DNA of 64,000 nt. It comes from Succinivibrio dextrinosolvens DSM 3072. Lineage in GTDB: Bacteria > Pseudomonadota > Gammaproteobacteria > Enterobacterales > Succinivibrionaceae. Location: NCBI RefSeq assembly GCF_900167015.1, contig NZ_FUXX01000005.1, positions 19,325 through 83,324 of the forward strand. Direction: 5' to 3'. Positions 25,453 to 32,975 of this stretch are shown piece after piece (the stretch's first letter is position 1; every line of letters begins with the position of its first letter). The notes beneath the pieces were generated by a model. The model saw nothing but the letters and a program-made list of their open reading frames with translations, made no database searches and had not been told where the DNA came from. The position numbers and the translations under genes are program-made.

Positions 25453-26829
25453 TTAACAATAGGGACTAGAAGTCTGGTGTTTAACTTCATTCCTAGCTTT
25501 ATGTATAACTTTAACAATGCCACTTGCTATATCTGTAACCTCAACGTCATTGCAAACTAAGCCTACCTGCTTAAGACCCGCAATAGCATTTGTCGCTTTT
25601 GCCAACCTATGGTCTTTCAAAACAGGCTTATTCTGCTCTACATATGAAGTTCTGTGGGATATAACATTAAATATAATTCTGCACAGCTTATGAGCTATTG
25701 CCACATTAGCTTTCTTTTGCCCTCGTCGTTCTTTTAACTTCTGATGCACCTCATGTAAATAACCAGTCTTCATCAAACCGATTCCTGCGGCAGCCTCAAT
25801 CAGTAAAACCTTCAGATATTTATTACCAGGAGTGGTTTTACCCGAACGACGTTTTCCTGCTGACTCATTATTTCCTGGGGCAAGTCCAATCCATTTTGCA
25901 AATTTACGAATTGATGTAAATTGAGATAAATCATCTCCCAATTCACATATAAGCCCCATTGCGGTCATCTCTTTTACCGCAGGAATTGTTGTCAGTAACT
26001 CAATCAGTTTCCTATAAGGCGAGAGTTGCTGTTTTAAATTTTCCTCAGACTCTTTTAACTGAATATCAATGAATTTTATGTGGTTCAAATGTTTCCTTAT
26101 GGAAAACCATACAAGACTGTCCATATCTGCCTGAAGGGCATCATATATCATTGCAGGGCTAGCCTTTAATTTTCCCTTGGAACTTTTCATTATCGAAACT
26201 ATGCTACAGCGCAGTTTCTCTCCACACTCTCCACTTATAAGACATTCAAGTATTTTCGAGGCTGTCTTTCCTCTAATGTCACTGAATACACTTGAGGCCC
26301 TGCATCCAACCTGACAGAGCTGCTTGTGCAGAATGTTTAATAACCTCTTACGCGTATTCTTCAATGTAGAGAATGATCTCCATAAACATCGAAGCTGTCT
26401 TACAAACTTTTCTGGAACAAAAGATGCTCTGTAGCTTCCCTGTCTTGCAATCTCGGCTAAATGGATTGCATCAGAAATATCAGTCTTACTTCCACGACGA
26501 TTCTTTACATCTCGGGCATTTACAACAATCAGTTGTGATTTTGTAAAGCCTTTATCTTCCAGAGCCTCATATAAAGACTGCCAATATACACCTGTGGACT
26601 CCATTATCAGAACCTCAGGATCTTTGCTTTTACACCATTCAGCAAATTTCACTAATTCAGTTTTTGACGCGGTTCCAGACCAGGTATCCCCTTCAACAAC
26701 ATTATTTCCAAACTCTCCTTTCTGGAATACTGCAACAATCAAATTCGAATGAACATCGATCCCGATTGCACTTTGATGAAGAGCGTGGAAAACAGCCATT
26801 CTTTTATTGTCATTATGCGCTATACTCAT
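25453..26829 (-). CDS. IS110-family transposase (DEDD recombinase)
   Basis: 458 residues. The N-terminal RuvC-like DEDD domain starts at AIGIDVHSNLIVAVF (about 22-36), with VLIMESTGVYW and KTDISDAIHLAEIARQG carrying further acidic residues. The C-terminal Tnp domain has TIPAVKEMTAMGLICELGD and the conserved GLAPGNNESAGKRRSGKTTPGNKYLK region (in pieces), which holds the catalytic serine of this family. IS110 recombinases insert without target duplication, guided by a bridge RNA. The length is at the upper end of the family. The frame is intact, so the element may be active. Confidence 0.95.
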   Translation of the reverse strand: MSIAHNDNKRMAVFHALHQSAIGIDVHSNLIVAVFQKGEFGNNVVEGDTWSGTASKTELVKFAEWCKSKDPEVLIMESTGVYWQSLYEALEDKGFTKSQLIVVNARDVKNRRGSKTDISDAIHLAEIARQGSYRASFVPEKFVRQLRCLWRSFSTLKNTRKRLLNILHKQLCQVGCRASSVFSDIRGKTASKILECLISGECGEKLRCSIVSIMKSSKGKLKASPAMIYDALQADMDSLVWFSIRKHLNHIKFIDIQLKESEENLKQQLSPYRKLIELLTTIPAVKEMTAMGLICELGDDLSQFTSIRKFAKWIGLAPGNNESAGKRRSGKTTPGNKYLKVLLIEAAAGIGLMKTGYLHEVHQKLKERRGQKKANVAIAHKLCRIIFNVISHRTSYVEQNKPVLKDHRLAKATNAIAGLKQVGLVCNDVEVTDIASGIVKVIHKARNEVKHQTSSPYC

Positions 26830-27134
26830 AGTGCTCCTCCATTAAAAGACTGTAGGAGTTGAGCTCTTCTCTATGAGTGCAGTATAAAGAAACTTAAATT
26901 ACACCTTAGAATCCAAGAAGCTAAGATGTATTCCGTTTTTTTATACGAGATCATAAATAGGTTGTTATGTCTTCAAGCTGTTGTACAGCACAGCACTCGC
27001 CTTAATTTTTTGTCGGAGTAATCGAATGCTCACAAAAAAAGGGACAAGGTCCAGAGAAGAGCTTCTTTCTTAAGCATAGTTCAACTAAGACTTCGCTTTC
27101 ATGAGCTGTTGTGAACGTAACTGCGCTCATGATA
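26830..27134 (-). ncRNA. Candidate IS110 bridge-RNA region upstream of the transposase
   Basis: The 305 bp between the transposase start and the element end is where IS110-group elements encode their bridge RNA. On the minus strand, ACATCTTAG and CTAAGGTGT (26921-26929 with 26901-26909) form a 9-bp hairpin that needs one G-U pair, so it is better as minus-strand RNA than as DNA. GCTGT/ACAGC (26977-26989) and CATGAGC/GCTCATG (27100-27131, at the element end) form further stems. The exact RNA ends and guide loops cannot be fixed without comparison to other insertions. Confidence 0.5.
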
Positions 27135-27392
27135 TTTTTTGCTTTGAGAATTGAGATATTCCAGAACAACAGGAAGATCTTTATATAAAAGGCATTCTCC
27201 GCCTGAAATTGATATTGTTTTCACCCCAAGAGCATATAATTTGTCAATCACTCTGCACCAGTCTTCTCCGGACAGTTCAGCTCCTTTAGGATAACTTCCC
27301 CCTTTGTTCTCCCAGGGACAAGAACAGAACTTGCAGAAATGATTACATCTGTACGTAAGTTCTAAAACAGCAGATTTAGGAAAGGAAACCAT
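27135..27392 (-). pseudogene. Radical SAM/SPASM enzyme, N-terminal part (separated by IS110 insertion)
   Basis: 86 codons before the insertion point. The start MVSFPKSAVLELTYRCNHFCKFCSCPWEN carries the radical SAM CxxxCxxC cluster motif (CNHFCKFC), followed by ISISGGECLLY, the SAM-binding GGE strand. It then meets the IS and runs on for a few foreign residues to a stop at 27099. Joined to 24572-25351 through one T6 run, the gene would encode about 343 residues. The start lies 5 bp after the stop of the Cys-rich protein at 27398. Confidence 0.88.
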
Positions 27393-27397
27393 AAAGA

Positions 27398-28084
27398 TTA
27401 TAATCCAAGAAGATGTTTAATCAATTCGCAACAATCCGTTAACATGTGGATCTCATCTCTATCTCCCACGTAAGCATTATTACCATTCAAAAAATCCAAC
27501 ATTAACTCACAGTCCTCTAAAGAGACTATATTTCTGGTGTATTCATCTGTAGATTTAAATCTAAATGATAGAACGCTCACTGAATCATTTGATTCAAGAA
27601 TACGCTCATAAACTTTTTCTGATTCACACTCAAGGTTTTCTTCCTCTGATTCATACTCACAAGAATATTCTATATGAATAGGAGCTTTCCCATATTCTTG
27701 CTGGTAACAAAAACCACACATGTGCTCAACCTGAATGTCATACCCGATTTTCTTTATTTCATTCACAATTTCACTAATTTTCTTTTGTATTATTTCGTGA
27801 GGATTATGTCTAGAGTCTACATATGTATATAGACCATATTGATACATACGACCGCAGTGTGGGCATATATTTGTATAAATTCTTGCTTCTGTATGGGCTG
27901 GGCTATAGCACATAGCTCCAGTCGACAAAAAATGATCGCAGGAATATTCAGCAATAGATTTTAGGCGTTTTTTTAATTCTTCTTTTGACTCTGCTTTGTG
28001 TGCTTTTACGCCAATGATGATTTTTTCAGAATCCTTCACTTCTGAATTAAAATCTTCAACAGCCTTTTTTATGTTTTTATTCAT
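27398..28084 (-). CDS. Cys-rich protein of unknown function, upstream partner of the radical SAM gene
   Basis: 228 residues. A Lys-rich helical N-terminus is followed by CDHFLSTGAMC, a CxxC knuckle in NICPHCGRMYQYG (about residue 73) and a second one in HMCGFCYQQEYG (about residue 123). The C-terminal half is acidic (ESEEENLECESEK). Two paired CxxC knuckles suggest a zinc-ribbon or metal-binding fold. The next gene, 5 bp downstream on the same strand, was the radical SAM/SPASM enzyme, so they probably formed an operon. I cannot tell whether this is a substrate, a partner or unrelated. Confidence 0.6.
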   Translation of the reverse strand: MNKNIKKAVEDFNSEVKDSEKIIIGVKAHKAESKEELKKRLKSIAEYSCDHFLSTGAMCYSPAHTEARIYTNICPHCGRMYQYGLYTYVDSRHNPHEIIQKKISEIVNEIKKIGYDIQVEHMCGFCYQQEYGKAPIHIEYSCEYESEEENLECESEKVYERILESNDSVSVLSFRFKSTDEYTRNIVSLEDCELMLDFLNGNNAYVGDRDEIHMLTDCCELIKHLLGL

Positions 28085-28207
28085 GCAGATTCACCTGAAT
28101 AGTTCTTTAATATGAGTTTTACTTATCCATTATTATGCTTTCTAAACTATAGTATTTAAGTAATCAGACCTAAGCCAATAGCTGAGCTATATTTCATAGG
28201 TACACCA

Positions 28208-28846
28208 TTATTTCTTTTGAATATATTTTTCCTGAAATATGCAAAATCTTTGTTTATTCCCTTTTGTCAGTTTTACAAGAATACCTTGTGGTGTTTTTTC
28301 TTCATAATAAGCATTCCAATCTTTATAAGCAGAAAGATTAATAATAAGAGAATCACCTTTGGTAAGACCATTCCTATTGAGTTTGATATAAGTTTTAAAA
28401 TCTACTCCACTAAGAGTTTGTATTTCTGTTTTAACAGACTTATCCTTGTACTTAGTAAAAACTCTAATTGCGTTTTGAGGAGCAGGAGCACTCTCTGTAT
28501 CTGGTACTGTATTTTTTATATTAGTAGGTGGCTCGATGTTTTCTGTTGTAGCTTCACTAGTTATTTTTCTAAGGTGATTAACGATATAGATACGCTCACC
28601 AAGTTTTACCTTCAAATTATTTTCACATCTTTCGATAAATATTACCTTTTGACCGTTAATTCCTGAAGAAGGATCTTCAACAAAATAGAACTCACCAGGA
28701 CTTAGCTCTATACGAACTTGTCTTGTTCTTTTCGTCCGAGATTTCTTATCCTTCCTTTTTCGAAAGATAAAATCATTATCTTCGTTAATTCTCCGCCTTG
28801 GATATTCAATATGCCAAGGAGATCCTTGTAACTGACTAATTCCCAT
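28208..28846 (-). CDS. Hypothetical basic protein with two beta-rich segments
   Basis: 212 residues. A strongly basic N-terminus (FRKRKDKKSRTKRTRQVR, about 28-45) leads into a beta-rich segment, then a Pro/Thr/Ala-rich linker (about 95-125) and a second beta-rich segment that ends in a basic tail. No catalytic motif or membrane helix is visible. The basic tract would suit nucleic-acid binding, but that is inference. Base composition is AT-rich like the island around it. Confidence 0.5.
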   Translation of the reverse strand: MGISQLQGSPWHIEYPRRRINEDNDFIFRKRKDKKSRTKRTRQVRIELSPGEFYFVEDPSSGINGQKVIFIERCENNLKVKLGERIYIVNHLRKITSEATTENIEPPTNIKNTVPDTESAPAPQNAIRVFTKYKDKSVKTEIQTLSGVDFKTYIKLNRNGLTKGDSLIINLSAYKDWNAYYEEKTPQGILVKLTKGNKQRFCIFQEKYIQKK

Positions 28847-29200
28847 ATTCTTAGATTTTGATATATGTTAAAAAGACTTGATATATATATTATAGGAGGT
28901 AACTTTCTATTATTATTTTGTATTGCTTTAATTTGAGTATATTTGAAATCTTTATGGTTACGTAGGTCTAGCAGTGTTTATTGGATTAAACATGGTAAGC
29001 AAATTAAAAATAATCCACCGCACAGATAAGATAATTAAAAAAATAATGGAACAGTTATTCAGATCTGGAACGATTATATGCATATCGGAATAAGCTGCAG
29101 TTTTGATAAATTTCCGGATAGATATCAGAATCAGGAATGATGATTTCTTATACTTTAGGAAAGCGCCTATTTTCTCTAATTTCCGTAGAGGAGAAATGAA
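28847..29200. other. 354-bp intergenic region with a partial repeat of the 23.7-kb region
   Basis: No gene is seen. Bases 29120-29152 (AGATATCAGAATCAGGAAT...) match 23695-23727 at about 27 of 33 positions, and 29052-29072 resembles 23443-23463. TTTCTC and GAGAAA around 29170-29196 could fold over the ribosome site of the next gene. Confidence 0.4.
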
Positions 29201-29398
29201 ATGAGTAAACTGCAGGTACTTCTTTTCTTCGTGGCATATTTTATTTGTGCAACTCCATTTGTTAGGCTTATGCTCAAATGGGATTCAGATAATGCCGACA
29301 GAAAGAACGATACAAAATGCCATCTGCTGATGATTTTTACTCTTTTCATACTTCCCGTAATTGTTAATATTCCGTTCTATTACTGGTGCCACAAGTAG
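29201..29398 (+). CDS. Small two-helix membrane protein, paralogue of the 23.5-kb protein
   Basis: 65 residues: an N-terminal helix (LLFFVAYFICATPFVRLML), a polar middle (KWDSDNADRKNDTKCH) and a second helix (LMIFTLFILPVIVNIPFYYW). It aligns gaplessly with the 61-residue protein at 23465-23650 in the central and second-helix regions. GAGGAG lies 9 bp before the ATG. Function unknown. Confidence 0.6.
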   Translation: MSKLQVLLFFVAYFICATPFVRLMLKWDSDNADRKNDTKCHLLMIFTLFILPVIVNIPFYYWCHK

Positions 29399-29437
29399 CG
29401 GTATTGGTTTTCTTTATTTATAAGGAGAGATTTATCT

Positions 29438-29611
29438 ATGTTTAGAGAACCAAGAGACATGATGGAATATGCTTCCGATGTTACTCTCGAAAATTTTATT
29501 TACGGGTTGATTCTGTTAGGTGTTTTATGGATAGCATACCAGTTTCTAATAGAGTTTATTTTTGAAGGTATAAAAAAGATTTCTGACTTTATAAAGAAGT
29601 TTTTAGACTAA
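29438..29611 (+). CDS. Very small membrane protein (57 residues)
   Basis: The frame begins MFREPRDMMEYASD and has one hydrophobic helix (FIYGLILLGVLWIAYQFLIEFIF split over residues 20-42), then an amphipathic Lys-rich tail (EGIKKISDFIKKFLD). A good AAGGAGAG ribosome site at 9 bp supports it. It follows the 65-residue membrane protein by 39 bp and may share its transcript. The amphipathic tail resembles short membrane-acting peptides, but I claim no function. Confidence 0.55.
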   Translation: MFREPRDMMEYASDVTLENFIYGLILLGVLWIAYQFLIEFIFEGIKKISDFIKKFLD

Positions 29612-29645
29612 TGCTTAATGACCATTATTTTTGAAAATTAACTCT

Positions 29646-30371
29646 ATGAAATATGCATTATTTGAAGGACACAGAATCGAACCTAAAAAAGGTCTTCGGG
29701 CTGTTTGTCCATACTGTGAAAATGAAGTAATTTCAAAATGCGGGTCTGTGAAGATGCATCATTGGGCTCATAAAAATGATTTAAATTGTGATATCTGGAA
29801 GGAGAATGAACTCCAATGGCATCGCAATTGGAAGAATCAATTCCCTGCAGAGTGGCAAGAGAGAATATTCACAGATACACAGACCGGAGAAAAGCATATT
29901 GCCGATGTTTGTACAGACAATAATTTTATAATTGAATTCCAACATTCTCCAATTTCTGAGGAAGAGAAAGTATCAAGAGAGACTTTCTATAAAGAGATGT
30001 GCTGGATAGTTGATGCCAGCGGCGTCAGATTTCGTAAAAGATTCTTTGAGAAGGGGTTAATTTATCCATATACACAACTTCCAGGCTTTTATTTTATTGA
30101 TAATCCCCCAAATGCTCTTCCTCCTCAATGGCTTCAAAGAAACTCTTTTGTTTTTCTTGATTTCAAAGGAGACTCTGACGAAAGGCAGTTTGACGATTTA
30201 TGGTGCCTTGTTCCAACAACGGTGAAAACGACAAATACTCTAGCCCTTCGAATTGCAAGAATAGATTTTGTTGAAATGACAAAAAATAACGTCTTACCGT
30301 CTTACTTAATTAGTTTGAGGGACGGACTTAGCAAAACATTGGAAGCAAGAAAAAAAAGATGGCACCTTTAG
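29646..30371 (+). CDS. CoiA-like nuclease-fold protein
   Basis: 241 residues from ATG 29646; a TTG 15 bp earlier is possible. The N-terminus has a zinc-finger-like CPYCENEVISKCG followed by VKMHHWAHK, the pattern that opens CoiA proteins. Then comes a PD-(D/E)XK-like core: HIADVCTDNNFIIEFQHSPIS, with Asp and E-x-Q catalytic positions. CoiA is known from competence and recombination, and stand-alone homologues occur in mobile and defence regions. Here it sits head-to-tail against the defence-like cluster, so a role in DNA processing or defence is inference. Confidence 0.75.
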   Translation: MKYALFEGHRIEPKKGLRAVCPYCENEVISKCGSVKMHHWAHKNDLNCDIWKENELQWHRNWKNQFPAEWQERIFTDTQTGEKHIADVCTDNNFIIEFQHSPISEEEKVSRETFYKEMCWIVDASGVRFRKRFFEKGLIYPYTQLPGFYFIDNPPNALPPQWLQRNSFVFLDFKGDSDERQFDDLWCLVPTTVKTTNTLALRIARIDFVEMTKNNVLPSYLISLRDGLSKTLEARKKRWHL

Positions 30372-30439
30372 TTAAGTTTTCTCAATCTAAAAAGAAAATT
30401 TCGCCTTAAATAGACAATAAATCTGAGAGAATACATTAT

Positions 30440-31642
30440 TTAATTATGGCAGCATGTGTCTTTTTTTCTAAATTCTTCCAATTTTCTTTTGGCCCAAAGA
30501 GTAAATTTTAAATGAGCTGACATTAGCTCTTTATTCTTTATTTCTGAAGAAATGAAAGACCTATCAGTAGATTGCATAGATATTTCATTCAATGCTTCAG
30601 GAGATAATCTTGGAAAAATTGAATCTTTACCGTTCAATTCTTGATCTTTAAATAGACTAAACTCTTGTTCATCTTCAAAGAAAAGAATTGTTTTAACTTT
30701 TGCTTCAAATCTTCCCCAAAAATGAAGATCTGAAGTTATTCCTCCTAAAACTAATGAAAGGAGATATCTTGTTGAGTTTTTTATATAGTAATGGAATAAG
30801 ATTCCTTTTCCATTAATCCGTGCATCACTTACACAGCATTCCGGTGCAACAATTGAAGATACTCCACCATCAAGCTCAACTCCTTTAAAATATCGCAATA
30901 CTGTATCGTGGTAGTATACGTATACATCTGTCCACAAAGGGGTAGGATTTAGAAATTCTCCCATATATAACTCTTGCGCATTTCCAGAATCATCAGCTCG
31001 AATTCTTATAGTAAACTCAGGAAAATCTTCGTGATACTTTATCTTTAAATAAGAATTTTTATTCTCTAAATAAGGACAATCAACCCACTTCTCAGGACTC
31101 ATTAACAGAGAATCAAGTCGTTCAAGAGGAGTTTTATCTATACCGAAGCGTTTTCTCCAAAGTGACTCAACTTTATCAATATCGGCAGAACCATTTTTAT
31201 CAGTATTTGAATCTACAACTCTTGTATAAATATGATAAGGATAAAGATTTCTATAATCTGATTTGACACTTGTTAAATATAAAGGTGTTTTCAAGCATCT
31301 TTTGATTATGATGATATCTATTGTTTTATCACCAATATCAAAAGATCTTACCTCTGTTAATGGTCTTATATTTCCTGCAAAAGGCTTGTCTTTTAAATAA
31401 TTATTTAGTTGTTGCGTATTTTTTCTATTTTTATCATCAGCTCGTACCCCTTCTATTTCACAGGTTTCATCTCTTATTCCGATAATAATATAAGCATCTC
31501 TATCTTCTAAATTATTTGACATACAAATAATATCATGAAGAAGAGAGCCTCCTTCAGTAGTTGGCCACTGGAGTTTAAAATCCCAATATGCCCCCTCATT
31601 ATGAGAGTCAATAAGAGATTGAATTTCCTCTACAAAGCTCAC
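30440..31642 (-). CDS. AlbA_2/Schlafen-domain protein, last gene of the defence-like operon
   Basis: 400 residues, GTG start at 31642, 1 bp after the stop of the GIY-YIG gene. The N-terminal 120 residues match the AlbA_2 (Schlafen) domain: NEGAYWDFKLQWPTTEGGSLLHDIICMSNN and DAYIIIGI in pieces, with the Glu/Asp/Lys cluster near residues 16-23. AlbA_2 domains bind nucleic acids and some are nucleases. The rest (about 150-400) is beta-rich and unrecognised. Coupled translation places it in the helicase/methyltransferase system. Confidence 0.75.
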   Translation of the reverse strand: MSFVEEIQSLIDSHNEGAYWDFKLQWPTTEGGSLLHDIICMSNNLEDRDAYIIIGIRDETCEIEGVRADDKNRKNTQQLNNYLKDKPFAGNIRPLTEVRSFDIGDKTIDIIIIKRCLKTPLYLTSVKSDYRNLYPYHIYTRVVDSNTDKNGSADIDKVESLWRKRFGIDKTPLERLDSLLMSPEKWVDCPYLENKNSYLKIKYHEDFPEFTIRIRADDSGNAQELYMGEFLNPTPLWTDVYVYYHDTVLRYFKGVELDGGVSSIVAPECCVSDARINGKGILFHYYIKNSTRYLLSLVLGGITSDLHFWGRFEAKVKTILFFEDEQEFSLFKDQELNGKDSIFPRLSPEALNEISMQSTDRSFISSEIKNKELMSAHLKFTLWAKRKLEEFRKKDTCCHN

Positions 31643-31643
31643 T

Positions 31644-32975
31644 TTATTTTCTCTTTAATTTACCCTGAATCTTATCAATGTAGTAATCAGCTATATCTCC
31701 TGCAAAAAGATGATCTATGATGTCACTTGCAGTTTCTACACTGACAGTAAACCATTCCCTTGGTCTAAAGGTATTACCATTAATATCTTTTAATTCGACA
31801 TGTAATTTGTGACTAGCAAGAATAGTATGCAGTACATCCTCAAGGTTTCTTGGGTCGAAGTTATAACACTGAAATGTTTTTAACACGTTAACAGGTGCGC
31901 ATAGATATGTAGGATCTTTCTCCGCATTAGCAATTCTGGTTGCAACGTCAGTTGTGCAGTATCCGATTTTTACAAGACTACTCTGTTCTGTAAATTTCTT
32001 AATTACAGGATGCTTACTCCTTGAGGAAAGAATATAAATATATCCCGTCATAATTGCATTTGCTGAACCTTCACTTGTTTTCATAAGTTCATTTCTCATA
32101 TCTTCAATGAAATTTAAACCAATAGGATCAGCATGAATTATTCTTCTGCCAGGAATATCAGATTTTGCATAAAACGTTGTTTTAATGGATGTACTTAGAG
32201 GTGTTGATTCTGTTCCATTTATAAAAATCTGTTTTACTCGGTAGGTTAGCTTTCGTGAAGATTTTATCTTATAAGTTGAATCATCATCTACATCAGCTAT
32301 TATGCTCATTACTCCGTTCACAACAAAGATATCGGCTAATTGAATAGATGCATTATCTCCATGAATTGGAACCGAGATTAAATGTCCCTCTGATAGCAAG
32401 CGGTTTATTTCATCAAAGTACCTTTGATATTTGAAGAAATCCTTGCAGACTTTTTGTTTTGCGACTTTTCCATCAACGGTGGAGGATGATTCTTCTCTAT
32501 CTTTATGCCATGATTCTTCTTCAACAGCCTTATCACCGACATCACTTAACAGCCCCAATGGATCATCATTAAAGATGTCATCAACACTGTTATATTCTGT
32601 AGTCTCCATTTTTTCGATATGAGCATCAAGTGCTTTTTCTTTTGAAAAGATATGCATTCCTTCCAGAAGATTTTTATCCTTGTTTTCTTCTAAAAATGAC
32701 TCACAGTATGTTTTACCTTCAGGGGCATCCTTAATAAGGGCATTAAATTTTTCTGCTAGAAGTTCTTCATCAAAATCATCACTATCTACAGAAGGAAGTC
32801 TATTGTTTGACTTTACAAAGTCTGCAATTTCTTCGAATGCTGCTTTAATTTTGTCAGAGACAGACATAGAAAGTCGCTTTTCTCCAACGTTTGCTAAAAG
32901 TCCAAACGGATCATCCAGAAGAAGTTCATCAAAAGACTCTGGTTTTTTAAATTCTTTTTTTGAAGTTAACTTCAT
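31644..32975 (-). CDS. GIY-YIG (T5orf172/MUG113-type) nuclease with helicase-like N-terminal module
   Basis: 443 residues. The C-terminal domain (about 308-425) reads GYIYILSSRS... VKIGYC... R347 ... E379, the GIY-YIG fold of the T5orf172/MUG113 type with its Arg and Glu. The N-terminus carries two copies of a DDPxGLLxxVG element (residues 21-31 and 137-147). It also has a helical stretch, IADFVKSNNRLPSVDSDDFDEEL, that resembles the helicase's C-terminus. The start overlaps the helicase stop by 4 bp (ATGA). The likely role is the cleaving subunit of a restriction-like complex (inference). Confidence 0.82.
   Translation of the reverse strand: MKLTSKKEFKKPESFDELLLDDPFGLLANVGEKRLSMSVSDKIKAAFEEIADFVKSNNRLPSVDSDDFDEELLAEKFNALIKDAPEGKTYCESFLEENKDKNLLEGMHIFSKEKALDAHIEKMETTEYNSVDDIFNDDPLGLLSDVGDKAVEEESWHKDREESSSTVDGKVAKQKVCKDFFKYQRYFDEINRLLSEGHLISVPIHGDNASIQLADIFVVNGVMSIIADVDDDSTYKIKSSRKLTYRVKQIFINGTESTPLSTSIKTTFYAKSDIPGRRIIHADPIGLNFIEDMRNELMKTSEGSANAIMTGYIYILSSRSKHPVIKKFTEQSSLVKIGYCTTDVATRIANAEKDPTYLCAPVNVLKTFQCYNFDPRNLEDVLHTILASHKLHVELKDINGNTFRPREWFTVSVETASDIIDHLFAGDIADYYIDKIQGKLKRK

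Larger units (their letters stand above)
25352..27134 (-). mobile_element. IS110-family insertion sequence inside a radical SAM gene
   Basis: About 1.78 kb, with one transposase gene, about 100 bp of non-coding DNA at its 3' end and about 305 bp at its 5' end. It interrupts the radical SAM gene within a run of six T (present at both junctions: 25346-25351 and 27135-27140). Treating one T6 run as the target restores the host frame exactly. No long terminal inverted repeats are seen, as expected for IS110. The exact ends within the T-run cannot be fixed by eye. Confidence 0.85.
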
